Assembly: GCA_964195515.1 (NCBI GenBank)
Contig: CAXMQO010000064.1
Location: 1 to 26,366 of the forward strand
Direction: 5' to 3'
DNA length: 26,366 bases
Source of the DNA: JAHEEL01 sp964195515
GTDB lineage: Bacteria; Actinomycetota; Acidimicrobiia; Spongiisociales; UBA5794
This document shows, one piece after another, positions 1 through 8,678 of the stretch. The position numbers and the translations under genes were made by a program. Each line of letters opens with the position of its first letter. Positions within the stretch are counted from its first letter, which is position 1. Under the pieces are notes generated by a model, which was not told where the DNA came from, ran no database searches, and was given only the letters and a program-made list of their open reading frames with translations.

Positions 1-23
1 ATCGTGCGACCGGGGAGTGATCA

Positions 24-317
24 ATGTTCCATCACGTGGCCCTCTTCCGCTTCAAGGAGGGGACGACCGAGAAACAGATCGACGTAGTCACGGCTGCTCT
101 TGACGCTCTGCCCGACCAGATCGCCGTTCTCGCAGGGAATCGATTCGGTCGTGACGCCGGTATCACGGACGGATCGTGGGACTACGCCGTCGTCGCCGAC
201 GTGTCCGACGCGATCGACTACCCCGCACACCGAGATCACCCTGCACACAGGGCGGTCCTCAACGACCTCAACGCACCGCTCGTCGCCGAGGCAGCGCGCG
301 TGCAGTTCGAGACCTAG
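24..317 (+). CDS. Dabb-family (stress-responsive A/B barrel) protein
   Basis: A 97-residue protein that matches the whole Dabb fold. It opens with the typical HHVALFRFK strand, has a central WDYAVVADV strand, and ends with the H-x3-H-x2-H-like stretch (YPAHRDHPAHRAVLNDLN) before the last beta strand. Dabb proteins are small dimeric ferredoxin-like barrels. Some are stress-induced, some are polyketide cyclases, and most have no assigned reaction, so no substrate is proposed. The ATG is preceded by a GGGGAG purine run about 6 nt upstream. It faces the toroid-protein gene that ends at 381, with a 63-nt gap between them. The family is clear; the role is unknown. Confidence 0.85.
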   Translation: MFHHVALFRFKEGTTEKQIDVVTAALDALPDQIAVLAGNRFGRDAGITDGSWDYAVVADVSDAIDYPAHRDHPAHRAVLNDLNAPLVAEAARVQFET

Positions 318-380
318 GCGCCGCCGATTCGGCGGTGCTTCCATCGCGCACAAGACGTCGCCCCGCGCCACGGATACGCT

Positions 381-1322
381 TCACTGCCGGCGGACCGAGG
401 CTTCTTCCTGGTTCCACCACTTCAGGACCCGCAGGGCCCTCAGCGTGTTCCACCGGCCCGGCACTCTCCCCGGTTCCAGGGTGAACAACGTATTCCCGGA
501 GTACTGGGGCCCCTTCGCCCAACAACCATCGGGACGGCAACGGGTTCTCACCAGTTCGACGGCGTCGGCGGCCCGCGGATCGGGCACAGCGCCGGCGTCC
601 TGCAGATGGTCAAGACCCCGCAACACGTCGTAATGCCACCTCGGCGGGAAGTGGAAGGCCGTCCACTCGCCGCTGATCACCTTGCCGGTGCGGTGTGACC
701 GGTACATCCTGTGGTCGAGCAGGAATTCGTGGCCGCGTGCGATGGCGGTGTCGGCGTCGCTATCGCCCGACCTCCGCTTCCATTCCAGGAGTCCCTCGAG
801 AACCGAGATCGTGGTGTGGAACGACGAGTGCGTGTCCCCGCGATGGTCCCTGCAGTTCCATCCACCGTCGGGCATGCTCACTGAGAGCAGCAACTCGGCG
901 ATCGAGTCGGCCCTCGGATCGCGCACGTCGAAGTAGGACACGAGCGAGAGCACCATGCCGTTCACACAGCGCTCGGCGAGGCTGCGACCCGACCAGTACG
1001 ACACGCCACCCTCGACCCAGTCGGCGTCATCGAGGAGCCTCTCACACCCAACGATCGCCTCGTCGTTGGGGGGCGCCAGGCCGAGCCTGCGTAGGAGGAG
1101 CAGCGTGTACGTGGTCGAGATCCACTTCGGCGAGTAGAGGCCACCTCCCCACGTGCCCACTTGATCCTGGAGATCCAGCAGCCTCCTCCCCCAGCCGGCC
1201 CGGCCGACCTGAGCCCGTGACTCATCCCAGATCGCGTGGACCCGATCCAGAAGATCCCGCTCCACCTGCCAGCGGATTGCTGGATCCCCCGCTACGAGCC
1301 AATCGAGAACCGGATCACTCAT
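381..1322 (-). CDS. Squalene-cyclase-like alpha/alpha-toroid protein, non-catalytic looking
   Basis: A protein of 313 residues if it starts at the ATG giving MSDPVLDWLV. The reading frame stays open 21 codons further upstream, but that extension (MRWRRCARELAV...) is basic and unlike the rest. Repeated helical units with QW-like turns are visible: QVGTWGGG near 54-61, MPDGGWNCRD near 150-159 and PDGCWAKG near 264-271, as in prenyltransferase / squalene oxidase repeats. The family's DxDD protonation motif is absent, and the protein is about half the length of a squalene-hopene cyclase. A real terpene cyclase is therefore unlikely. Such single-barrel proteins are common in actinobacteria and are annotated as hypothetical. 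No functional partner is evident among its neighbours. Confidence 0.75.
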   Translation of the reverse strand: MSDPVLDWLVAGDPAIRWQVERDLLDRVHAIWDESRAQVGRAGWGRRLLDLQDQVGTWGGGLYSPKWISTTYTLLLLRRLGLAPPNDEAIVGCERLLDDADWVEGGVSYWSGRSLAERCVNGMVLSLVSYFDVRDPRADSIAELLLSVSMPDGGWNCRDHRGDTHSSFHTTISVLEGLLEWKRRSGDSDADTAIARGHEFLLDHRMYRSHRTGKVISGEWTAFHFPPRWHYDVLRGLDHLQDAGAVPDPRAADAVELVRTRCRPDGCWAKGPQYSGNTLFTLEPGRVPGRWNTLRALRVLKWWNQEEASVRRQ

Positions 1323-1469
1323 GGGTCCATAGTGCGCGGTTGCTCTCGAAACTGCAAGCTCACGAGCGCAACGACGCCATCGCACGACGGTTCAATCGAA
1401 AGGACAGACACACCCGCGGCTGCGCCCCCAGCCGTCGGGAGATCGGAGCACATCGCTCCTCAGCGGGAT

Positions 1470-1895
1470 CTATCCGGACGTACCGCCGATGACCGTTGGA
1501 TCGGGCAGGTTGTGGAGGCGGACCTGGGAGCGAGAGAGCAGTCGGTTCTCCGCGGGGTCGCTCATCTCGACCTGCCATACCTGCTGTGTTCGTCCCCGGT
1601 GGATCGGTGTGGCCACGGCGCGGATCGTGCCTTCGCGCATCGAGCGATAGAAGTCGGTTGAGTTGGAGACACCGACGGCGCCGTTCATACCTTGCTCCAT
1701 CGCATAGGCGGCTGCCCCCTCCGAGGCCGCGGTCTCACCTAGAACGCAGTAGATCCCACCGTGCACAAGGCCGTAGGGCTGGCGGTGCCGTTCGTCGATG
1801 TCAAGCGTCAGGACACATCGGTCCGGCCCGACTTCCTCATACTCGAGACCGATGAGCCCGTTGAGGCCACCGCGAGAATCGTGGTTCACATCCAT
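1470..1895 (-). CDS. PaaI-type hotdog thioesterase
   Basis: A 141-residue single hotdog domain. The diagnostic segment is RHRQPYGLVHGGIYCVLGETAAS, in which the HGG with its following long helix forms the acyl-CoA pocket. A second conserved stretch, GVSNSTDFYRSMREGTIRAVATPIHRGR, matches the beta sheet of the PaaI / YbdB / DUF4442 group, which hydrolyses acyl- or aryl-CoA thioesters. The start was set at the ATG at 1895 because a GGAGG lies 8 nt upstream and the protein then begins at the normal domain boundary. The frame is open further upstream, but that part looks non-coding. It is divergent from the permease gene at 2091, with 195 nt between them. The substrate is not predictable from sequence. 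Confidence 0.88.
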   Translation of the reverse strand: MDVNHDSRGGLNGLIGLEYEEVGPDRCVLTLDIDERHRQPYGLVHGGIYCVLGETAASEGAAAYAMEQGMNGAVGVSNSTDFYRSMREGTIRAVATPIHRGRTQQVWQVEMSDPAENRLLSRSQVRLHNLPDPTVIGGTSG

Positions 1896-2090
1896 CTGAC
1901 CGACCTCCGAATCTGTGGAACGACGCACCCTATCGCACCGAGTGGTGTCCCTCGCCCAAATGCACGATCGGGTCGGATCGACCCGGGAGGCGGCGCTCCA
2001 CCCGGGACGTGCGGAACCTGATCGCGTTGGAGCCAACGACCGCGAGAATGATGCCATGGGCCGTCCTAGAAGCTGAGGAACGATCGACAC

Positions 2091-3977
2091 ATGAGTGAGA
2101 TGACCATCACCTTCATCATCCTCGGGGTGACGATCGTGCTGTTCATGTGGGGCCGCTGGCATCCGGATCTGGTCGCCGTCGGCTCGCTGCTGGCGCTGTA
2201 CTTGTCGGGTGTCGTCGACCTCAACGAGGCGTTCTCCGGCTTCGCCAACACCACGGTTGTTCTGATCGCCGCCCTCTTCATCGTCGGTGAGGGCCTCAGC
2301 CGCACCGGCGCCACCGCGTACTTCGGGGACAAGCTGATCAGCAGCGCCAGGGGCAACGCCCTGCGCCTGCTCGTGTTGTCGATGGCGGCTACCGCGATCC
2401 TCTCCGGGTTCATCTCAAATGCAGGAACGGTCGCGACGCTGATGCCGGCGGTCGTGCTGGCGTCGTGGGGCGTTCGCAAAGTCCCGTCCGCTTACCTGAT
2501 CCCGGTCGCGTTCGCCGCCAACGCCGGTGGACTCCTCACGTTGACCGGGACGCCACCCAACATCGTCGTGACCGATGCCCTGCATGCCGCCGGGTTCCGG
2601 GCATTCGGCTTCTTCGAGTTCGCGCTGATCGGCGCCCCCCTCGTCGTCGTCGGCGTCATCTACATGGCCACGATCGGGCGCCGCCTGCTCCCCAAACGCC
2701 GCTCCGGCCATGCGCCGCCGGTGCTCGATCAGGAGATGGACGAACTCGCCGAGGTCTACTCCCTCGACGGCGTTCTGTACCGCATGCGGGTGCGCAAGCC
2801 GTCGCCCCTCGTTGGTTCCTCGCTCCGGGAGTCCGACCTCGGACGCCGCTTCGGAGTCGCGGTACTCCAGATCGAACCTCGCCACGATGAGCCTCAGTTG
2901 CTCGGGCAACCCCTCCCCGCTCCGGTACGCGAACGTATGGAGGCGATGGCGTCGGATCCGCCCACACTTCCCGACCCCGGGCAGACGATCAACTACAACG
3001 ACGTGCTCACTGTCAGCGGCACGCCCACTCAGGCGCGGGATCTCGAGGTCAACATGCAGCTCGGTGTGCTTCCGATCGATGACGCCGGGCACGAACTCGT
3101 CGAGATGCTCTCCCAGGAGATCGGGATCGCCGAGGTGCTGCTCACACCACGGTCCTCCTACGTTGGGAAGGTCGTCGCCCGGGGCGCGATCGGAAGAACG
3201 TTCGGTGTGCAGGTCGTAGGTATCCGACGCGGTGATCGACAGATCTCGAGCACGGTCCCCCTCAAGTTCGGCGATGCCCTCCTCGTGCGGGGCCCATGGC
3301 AGTCGATCGGGGGCATGGCCGAGGAGCAGCGGAACTTCGTCGTCGTCGGCCGACCCGAGGAAATCGCCACACAGGTCACGGAATTGAACGCGAAATCGTG
3401 GTTATCGATTGGAATTCTCGTCGCGATGGTGGCACTGATGGTGAGCGGGTTGGTGCCCGTCGTGATTGCGTCGATGTTGGCCGCCGGGGCCATGTTGCTC
3501 ACCGGATGTCTGACCAGAACGCAGGCCTATCGGGCGATCTCGTGGGCCACCGTGATCCTGATCGCTGCGATGATCCCGATGGCGATCGCCCTGGAGAAGA
3601 CGGGCGGGGCTCAGCAGATCGCCGACGGCCTTGTCGACACGCTCGGGAGTCTCGGCCCCGTCCCGTTGCTCGCGGGGATCTTCCTCGTCACGACGGCCTT
3701 CAGCCAGGTGATCAGCAACACAGCCGCTTCGGTACTGATGGTTCCGATCGTTCTGGGTGCCGCGGCCGGGCTTGGCGTGAACCCGCATCCGCTGATGATG
3801 GGACTCGCCGTCGGTGCGTCCGCGGCGTTCCTCACCCCAATCGGAACAGCCCCGAACCTGATGGTGATGGCACCGGGCGGCTACCGGTTCACCGACTACG
3901 CGAAGGTCGGTGCCCCCCTGCTCGCCGTCTTCCTCTTGGTCAGCCTGATCCTGATCCCCATCTTCTGGCCCTTCTGA
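2091..3977 (+). CDS. SLC13/DASS-type anion permease with two RCK_C domains
   Basis: A 628-residue integral membrane protein. Two homologous membrane halves (about 1-200 and 435-628) flank a soluble middle. Each half carries the SNx signature of the divalent anion:Na+ symporter / ArsB superfamily: SNAGTVATLMPA at 109-120 with LTGTPPNIV following, and SNTAASVLMVPI at 542-553 with LTPIGTAPNLMV following. The middle has two TrkA-C (RCK_C) domains, roughly 226-312 and 345-405, which usually bind small ligands and regulate transport. Proteins of this layout are annotated as sulfate or dicarboxylate permeases; the actual substrate is not readable from sequence. Start: ATG with GAGGAA about 10 nt upstream. 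It is a single gene, and no sulfate-assimilation gene lies alongside. Confidence 0.9.
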   Translation: MSEMTITFIILGVTIVLFMWGRWHPDLVAVGSLLALYLSGVVDLNEAFSGFANTTVVLIAALFIVGEGLSRTGATAYFGDKLISSARGNALRLLVLSMAATAILSGFISNAGTVATLMPAVVLASWGVRKVPSAYLIPVAFAANAGGLLTLTGTPPNIVVTDALHAAGFRAFGFFEFALIGAPLVVVGVIYMATIGRRLLPKRRSGHAPPVLDQEMDELAEVYSLDGVLYRMRVRKPSPLVGSSLRESDLGRRFGVAVLQIEPRHDEPQLLGQPLPAPVRERMEAMASDPPTLPDPGQTINYNDVLTVSGTPTQARDLEVNMQLGVLPIDDAGHELVEMLSQEIGIAEVLLTPRSSYVGKVVARGAIGRTFGVQVVGIRRGDRQISSTVPLKFGDALLVRGPWQSIGGMAEEQRNFVVVGRPEEIATQVTELNAKSWLSIGILVAMVALMVSGLVPVVIASMLAAGAMLLTGCLTRTQAYRAISWATVILIAAMIPMAIALEKTGGAQQIADGLVDTLGSLGPVPLLAGIFLVTTAFSQVISNTAASVLMVPIVLGAAAGLGVNPHPLMMGLAVGASAAFLTPIGTAPNLMVMAPGGYRFTDYAKVGAPLLAVFLLVSLILIPIFWPF

Positions 3978-4032
3978 TCCCAACGCTCTCCGAGGACTTG
4001 GACCCGCTCGCGTCAGGCGACATACTGAGGCC

Positions 4033-4479
4033 ATGGAGTACAAGCACACCCAGTGGGGGTTCATCGCCATATTCGTCTTGCCCATGGTCGCGGTGGCCGT
4101 GGTACCGCTCGTGGCAGCCGACGATGAGACAACGACGTTGGTGATAGTCGCGACGGTTGCCTTCATGATCGCGCTGCTCGCCGTCGTCCTTGTCTTCAGC
4201 CGGCTAGAGGTCACCGTGAGCGGCGGACGCATTGTTACCGCGTTCGGCTTCGGTCGTCCCCGCACGGTCGTCGAACTCGGGGACGTCACGGCCGTCCGCC
4301 AGATGCGCAACACGTGGGTGCAGGGATTGGGATCCCGCAAGATCTCCCGAGGGTGGATGTACAACGTGTGGGGCCTCGACGCGGTCGAGATCGAGCTCTC
4401 CTCCGGCAAAGTGTTTCGGATCGGAACCAACGATCCCGAGAACCTTCTCGCCGTGATCGCACTACAGATCGTGCGGTAG
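4033..4479 (+). CDS. Small membrane protein with PH-like domain
   Basis: A 148-residue protein with two N-terminal transmembrane helices (about 9-29 and 35-55). They are followed by a soluble beta-rich part that starts SRLEVTVSGGRIVTAFGFG and continues through TVVELGDVTAV to AVEIELSSGKVFRIGTNDPENLL. This is the pattern of bacterial PH-like (bPH) domains, where the GTNDPE...L helix closes the barrel. Function is unknown; such proteins are probably envelope-associated. A GAGG lies only 2-5 nt before the ATG, so the ribosome site is weak. It sits 55 nt after the permease and could be co-transcribed with it. Confidence 0.75.
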   Translation: MEYKHTQWGFIAIFVLPMVAVAVVPLVAADDETTTLVIVATVAFMIALLAVVLVFSRLEVTVSGGRIVTAFGFGRPRTVVELGDVTAVRQMRNTWVQGLGSRKISRGWMYNVWGLDAVEIELSSGKVFRIGTNDPENLLAVIALQIVR

Positions 4480-4488
4480 CGGTCTGGC

Positions 4489-4599
4489 GAAAGAGTTCCT
4501 GCGAACGTAGGACGGCTGGGGAAGCTGGTCGGTCATCTGACACCCGAAGAGCAGTGGGGCGTGGACGGCGCATTGCTCGTCGTGCTCGGCCTGGGGTGA
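4489..4599 (+). pseudogene. Possible C-terminal remnant of a MazF/PemK-type toxin
   Basis: Directly after the stop codon of the PH-like gene, the same frame reads ERVPANVGRLGKLVGHLT, then PEEQWGVDGALLVVLGLG, then TGA. The pattern RLG-x3-G-x-L-(S/T)-x-EE-x5-V-x2-AL-x2-VLGL is how many actinobacterial MazF/PemK endoribonucleases end. No start codon, no Shine-Dalgarno and no N-terminal two thirds of the fold are present, and the upstream in-frame stop is the end of the neighbouring gene. I therefore read it as a decayed fragment, not a gene. The call rests on recalled family pattern only; a short chance resemblance is possible. Confidence 0.4.
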
Positions 4600-4745
4600 G
4601 CCGATTGGCACGAGGCCGAACCCCGCCGATCGTGCGATCGTGCAGTCCATCGCCTGCCTGATTGGAAACGGAGCGGTACAACATTCGACGCACACAGGTC
4701 CGCGAGAGCGCGTATCTTCGGGTGATATGCGCTACGAACACCAAC

Positions 4746-5525
4746 ATGTCAATTGATACACAGCCGTCCAGCGGCAAGGGGGCGAAGAGCCGAAGGCCTC
4801 TCTTCATCGCGGCGGCCGTCATCGTTCTGCTCGCCCTCGTCGGCGGCGCCCTTCTCGTGTGGTATCTCAATCAGCCGGTACCCGAGGAAGTCTCTATCGA
4901 GGGCGCGGTTGAAGACGTCGCCACTGCCGAACCGGGTACTTCCACCGAACCTGCTTCCGCGTTGGACGGGCTCGACGGCGCATGGTCGGTCGACACGTCC
5001 ATCGGCGAGTTCAACTTCGAGGATGCCACTTCGTCGTTCGTCGGTTTCCGGATCGAAGAAGAGCTCGCATCCGTCGGTGCCACGACTGCGGTGGGTCGCA
5101 CACCCGTCGTCGGCGGCTCGTTCGTCCTGAGCGGCGCCACCGTCACCGAGACCGTCATCGAAGCGGACATGACCGGAATCGTCACCAACGCCTCTCGCCG
5201 CGATCAGGCGGTGCAGCGTGCGCTCGACACCGGCACGTTCCCGACGGCGACGTTCACGCTCGAGTCTCCGATCGACCTCGGCGCGATTCCGGAGGAAGGC
5301 GAGCCGGTGTCCGCAACGGCCGTCGGTGAGTTGACCATCAAGGACGTCACGCAGCCGATCGAGATCCTCCTCAAGGCCCAGCGAGTCGGTGATCTGATCG
5401 TCGTCGTCGGGTCCGTCGACATCACGTTCGAGGATTGGGGCATTGAGGTGCCGACGGCCCCGGTCGTCGCTTCGGTGGAGGACCACGGCATCCTCGAACT
5501 CCAGCTCTTCTTCGCTCGCAGCTAA
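4746..5525 (+). CDS. Membrane-anchored YceI-like protein
   Basis: A protein of 259 residues from the ATG giving MSIDTQ. It has a short cytoplasmic tail, one transmembrane helix (about 19-41) and a Thr/Glu/Ala-rich linker. A YceI lipocalin-like beta barrel then runs from about residue 79 to the end: GAWSVDTSIGEFNFEDATS, the VSATAVGELTIKDVTQPIEI strand and the terminal DHGILELQLFFAR strand. YceI barrels bind long-chain isoprenoid lipids or quinones in the cell envelope; binding here is inferred from the family. The frame stays open 28 codons upstream to another ATG at 4662, but that part has an atypical composition. No strong ribosome site supports either start. It is convergent with mvhA, whose stop lies 140 nt away. 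Confidence 0.85.
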   Translation: MSIDTQPSSGKGAKSRRPLFIAAAVIVLLALVGGALLVWYLNQPVPEEVSIEGAVEDVATAEPGTSTEPASALDGLDGAWSVDTSIGEFNFEDATSSFVGFRIEEELASVGATTAVGRTPVVGGSFVLSGATVTETVIEADMTGIVTNASRRDQAVQRALDTGTFPTATFTLESPIDLGAIPEEGEPVSATAVGELTIKDVTQPIEILLKAQRVGDLIVVVGSVDITFEDWGIEVPTAPVVASVEDHGILELQLFFARS

Positions 5526-5665
5526 CGGCGAGCCGCACGGCCGTGTGTGCCGGACAGGGATCCGCGACGGAGCGCTCTTGAGGCACCGTAAGCCGAGCGG
5601 CTATGCGATTGGCAAACACGATCGGAAGAGCGACCCCGGACCGTTAGTACCTTGATGGGTGACCG

Positions 5666-7144
5666 CTAGTCGCGGCGGGTCTCAGAGAGCACTGCACCGT
5701 CCGGAGCCCGCACCCGAACAATCATGGACATCTGGCCCGGCAGGCTGTGCGTGGCGCATGCGAAGCAGGGGTCGTAGGCGCGGAACGCCATTTCTATCTT
5801 GTTCAAGACACCTTCGGTCACCTCAGTACCGGCGGTAATGAGACCCTGGGCGGCTTTCTTGATCGACATGCTGATCGGAGCGTGGTTGTTGGTGGTCCCG
5901 ACAACCAGATTGACCTTCTCGAGGATGCCCCGCTCGTCCGTGACGTAGTGGTGCGTCAATGTTCCTCTGGGTGCCTCGAGTGATCCGATGCCCTCGGTCG
6001 GCGTCTCGGTCGGAATAGTCCGGATGTGCGGGCTCGTGATCTCCTCATCACGGGCGAGTTCGATCGTTCTCTCTGCAGCGTTGACGAGTTCGACCACCCG
6101 CGCCCAGTGTGTGGCGAGCGTCTGGTGGACCGGAACGGCGCCGCTGCTATCCCCGGTGAGCATCTCGAAGTAGCGCTCGTATTCGGCCTGGGCGAGCGGC
6201 GTGGTCATGCCTTCGGCGACGTTCAACCGTGACAGCGGGCTTGCCCGGTAGAGACCGCTGTCGGTACCGTCCTCGAAGCCGTGCCAGCCCTTCGCCTTCA
6301 GGTACGGGAACTTGAGATAGGTCCAGGGTTCGACGTGCTCGGCGATGTGCTCGAGATAGTCCCGTGGGTGGTATTTGACCACCTCGACGCCGTCGGGGTC
6401 GACAACTCGCACCATCCCGTCGTAGATGTTGGGCCGGTTGTTCTCGTCGACGGTGCCCATGGAGTGGAATCGGTGGGTGTAGGTGTCGGAGAGGATCAGG
6501 TTGAGATACTCCGGATTGGCGAGGACCACGTCGTCGAGGATTCCGAGTGTGAACTTCGCCGCCTCCAACAGTCGCTCGGCTCGATCGATGATCTCGTCGC
6601 GTTCATCCTCCGTGACACCTTTCGTCACTCCCCCGGGGATCGATGTCACCATGTGGATCGTCTTGCCGCCGAGGATCTTCACGATGTCGTGGGCGGCCGC
6701 CCGCGCCTCGATGACGACCTTGCCTGCGTCGATCCCGAGTTTGTGGATCATGCCGAGGATGTTGCGTTCCGCGGGCGGGGATTCGGGGCCCATGACGAAG
6801 TCTGGCCCTCCGAGAATGAAGAAGTGCGTGAGGTGATCTCCGGTGAAGAAGGCCGAGTACATCAGTTCACGGAGCTTGCGTGCCGCCGGGGGAATCTCGA
6901 CGTGGAACGTATCGTCACACGCCTTGGCTGCCGCTAGATGATGCGCTTCGCTGCAGACGCCGCAGATCCGCGACGTGATACGCGGCATCTCTTCCACCGG
7001 CCTGCCGACGCAGAACGCCTCAAAGCCGCGCAACTCCGGAACGATGAAGAAGCAGTCCGCGACCTCGCCGTCGTCGTCGACGAAGATGTCGATCTTCCCA
7101 TGGCCCTCGAGCCGCGTGATCGGGTCGATCTGAATCCGCTTCAC
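5666..7144 (-). CDS. mvhA: [NiFe] hydrogenase large subunit, group 3c (MvhA-like)
   Basis: The catalytic subunit, 492 residues. The N-terminal ITRLEGHGKI box, the L1 nickel site RICGVCSEAHH (C61, C64) and the L2 site DPCFACATH (C460, C463, H466) are all intact, so the NiFe active site can be built. After H466 there is a 26-residue tail ending SETRRD, the part removed by a maturation endopeptidase; a suitable protease is the first gene of the same operon. The overall sequence resembles F420-non-reducing hydrogenase MvhA, a cytosolic enzyme that supplies electrons from H2 to MvhD and HdrABC. The start is a GTG that overlaps the mvhG stop (GTGA), with GGAGG 7 nt upstream. It is the last gene of the operon. 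The HypA-F maturation genes are not in the window. Confidence 0.95.
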   Translation of the reverse strand: MKRIQIDPITRLEGHGKIDIFVDDDGEVADCFFIVPELRGFEAFCVGRPVEEMPRITSRICGVCSEAHHLAAAKACDDTFHVEIPPAARKLRELMYSAFFTGDHLTHFFILGGPDFVMGPESPPAERNILGMIHKLGIDAGKVVIEARAAAHDIVKILGGKTIHMVTSIPGGVTKGVTEDERDEIIDRAERLLEAAKFTLGILDDVVLANPEYLNLILSDTYTHRFHSMGTVDENNRPNIYDGMVRVVDPDGVEVVKYHPRDYLEHIAEHVEPWTYLKFPYLKAKGWHGFEDGTDSGLYRASPLSRLNVAEGMTTPLAQAEYERYFEMLTGDSSGAVPVHQTLATHWARVVELVNAAERTIELARDEEITSPHIRTIPTETPTEGIGSLEAPRGTLTHHYVTDERGILEKVNLVVGTTNNHAPISMSIKKAAQGLITAGTEVTEGVLNKIEMAFRAYDPCFACATHSLPGQMSMIVRVRAPDGAVLSETRRD

Positions 7145-8217
7145 GGTCGTACCTCCGTCGGCTGGGGCTCCCGGAGCGAGTCGTCGGTCCGCGTCGAGCC
7201 ACCGGTGGCAACGCGTCCCAGTGTCGCTCGAGCCATGGAGAATCGGTAGAACGTACCGACGGGATCGACGACGCCGTCGAGAATGCGCTCGATCTCCTCA
7301 GGGTCTTGTGAGTCGATGACCGAGGCAAGGGCGGCGATCATCTTGGTTCCCTGGTCCTTGGAGTTGGGTGCCGGGCCGTAGCACCCGCGACACGGCAGGC
7401 CGACCGAGATGCATAGGCCTCCACAACCGCTGCGAGTTGCCGGACCCAAGCAGAGGATCCCCTGATCGAGCAGGCACTGTCCGGGCTCGGGAATGATCTC
7501 GTGGATTCGCACGAATCCCTTGATCTTCTTTTCCTCGCGCGCGAGCGGGCATTCGTCGCAGCACGTCCGGTCCCCCGCGCCAAGGACGGTGCCCTTCGGA
7601 GGGAGGGGTCTATCGTTCTGAAGGATGTCGATCACCGTTTCCAGGACGGCCCAGATCTGGTGGGCTTGGGGAGGGCATCCGGGTACGAAGTAGTCCACGT
7701 CAACGATCTGGTCGAGCGTGCAAACGGTCTCCCAGAACGCTGGGAGTTCCAGCACGCCGAGTGGCGTATCGGTGCGCTCTTGAGGGCGAACATCTTCCGG
7801 GTTGACGGTCGAAGGCGAATCGCGATAGACCCAGTCCAAGGTCGCGGCACGACTGGTCGTATTGGAGAGCGCCGGGATGCACCCCTCACATGCGCAGGAG
7901 CCGAATGCCACGAGAACCTTCGCCTTGCGGCGGAGGAGCTCCGCCATGTAGGCGTTATCCGAGTTGCGGACCGCACCGTTGAACAAGCACAGGTCGATCT
8001 CGCCGTCTGCCATCGCCTCAACGTCCTTGACCTTGAAGTCCACCGCAACGGGCCAGAACACGATGTCGAACGCAGCGTCGACGTCGAGGATCTTCTCCTG
8101 GATATCCAGGACCGCGATCTCGCATCCGCCGCACGAGGCGGCCCAGTAGAGGGCAAGCTTGGGTTTTGAACCGGTCTGGGCCGTCGCCTCGGTCCCGAAC
8201 TCGATGTCGATGCTCAT
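7141..8217 (-). CDS. mvhG: [NiFe] hydrogenase small subunit (MvhG-like)
   Basis: The electron-transfer subunit, 358 residues, without a Tat signal and so cytosolic. The flavodoxin-like half holds the proximal-cluster ligands: CGGC (C29, C32), C108 in the FGSCACEGC motif and C181 in VPGCPPQ. The C-terminal half carries eight or nine further cysteines for two more clusters (C219/C220, C223, C248, C256, then C265, C269, C276, C279). It is somewhat longer than archaeal MvhG because of a Ser/Thr/Arg-rich tail after about residue 335. The ATG overlaps the mvhD stop (ATGA), with GAGG 8 nt upstream. It pairs with the MvhA-like large subunit and should deliver electrons to MvhD. Confidence 0.94.
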   Translation of the reverse strand: MSIDIEFGTEATAQTGSKPKLALYWAASCGGCEIAVLDIQEKILDVDAAFDIVFWPVAVDFKVKDVEAMADGEIDLCLFNGAVRNSDNAYMAELLRRKAKVLVAFGSCACEGCIPALSNTTSRAATLDWVYRDSPSTVNPEDVRPQERTDTPLGVLELPAFWETVCTLDQIVDVDYFVPGCPPQAHQIWAVLETVIDILQNDRPLPPKGTVLGAGDRTCCDECPLAREEKKIKGFVRIHEIIPEPGQCLLDQGILCLGPATRSGCGGLCISVGLPCRGCYGPAPNSKDQGTKMIAALASVIDSQDPEEIERILDGVVDPVGTFYRFSMARATLGRVATGGSTRTDDSLREPQPTEVRP

Positions 8218-8669
8218 GTTTCCAACCTCAGAGGCCCGAGACTGCGAATCTCGCGAGCCATGTCGTTGGCGGTCTCCGCCCACCGGTCACCCTCGCTGGC
8301 GGAGACCCAGACCAGTCTGAGCCGCTCGGGGTCGATCCCGAACCCGACCAGCAACCGTCTCAGGAGGTGCACCCGCCGGAGCGCCTTGTAGTTGCCCTCC
8401 TGGTAGTGACAGTCTCCGGGATGGCACCCGGAGATGATCACACCGTCCGCACCGAACTGGAAGGCCTTGGCGACGAAGGTCGGGTCCATCCTGCCGGAAC
8501 ACATGATCCGGACGATGCTGACCGCCGGGTCCCACTGAATGCGCGAGATCCCGGCAAGGTCGGCGCCGGTGTAGCTGCACCAGTTGCAGAGGAACGCCAC
8601 GATCCTTGGCTGCCACGCTTCCAGTTGCGGCGTCTCGATTGCCGTCTCGTGATCCATTGCTGTCACCAT
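8214..8669 (-). CDS. mvhD: MvhD-like [2Fe-2S] electron-transfer subunit
   Basis: A 151-residue protein of the MvhD / FlpD family. The five conserved cysteines are present: CNWC (C28, C31), IMCSGRM (C57) and GCHPGDCHY (C82, C87). MvhD carries a [2Fe-2S] cluster and bridges the hydrogenase to HdrA. Here it is a separate protein, unlike HdrA-MvhD fusions seen elsewhere. The ATG at 8669 lies 9 nt from the hdrA stop, with AGGGG 6 nt upstream. A second in-frame ATG four codons later is an alternative. Its position between hdrA and mvhG matches its job as the connector. Confidence 0.94.
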   Translation of the reverse strand: MVTAMDHETAIETPQLEAWQPRIVAFLCNWCSYTGADLAGISRIQWDPAVSIVRIMCSGRMDPTFVAKAFQFGADGVIISGCHPGDCHYQEGNYKALRRVHLLRRLLVGFGIDPERLRLVWVSASEGDRWAETANDMAREIRSLGPLRLET

Positions 8670-8678
8670 CTCCCACCC

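Noticed and set aside
2415..3092. A 225-codon minus-strand frame antisense to the permease gene.
   Set aside because: Permease motifs (SNT, RCK_C) are intact on the plus strand; the antisense frame shows no domain.
5526..5665. Terminator between YceI and mvhA.
   Set aside because: Only short or widely spaced complementary stretches (for example CGCTCTT with AAGAGCG 45 nt apart) were found; none forms a convincing hairpin.
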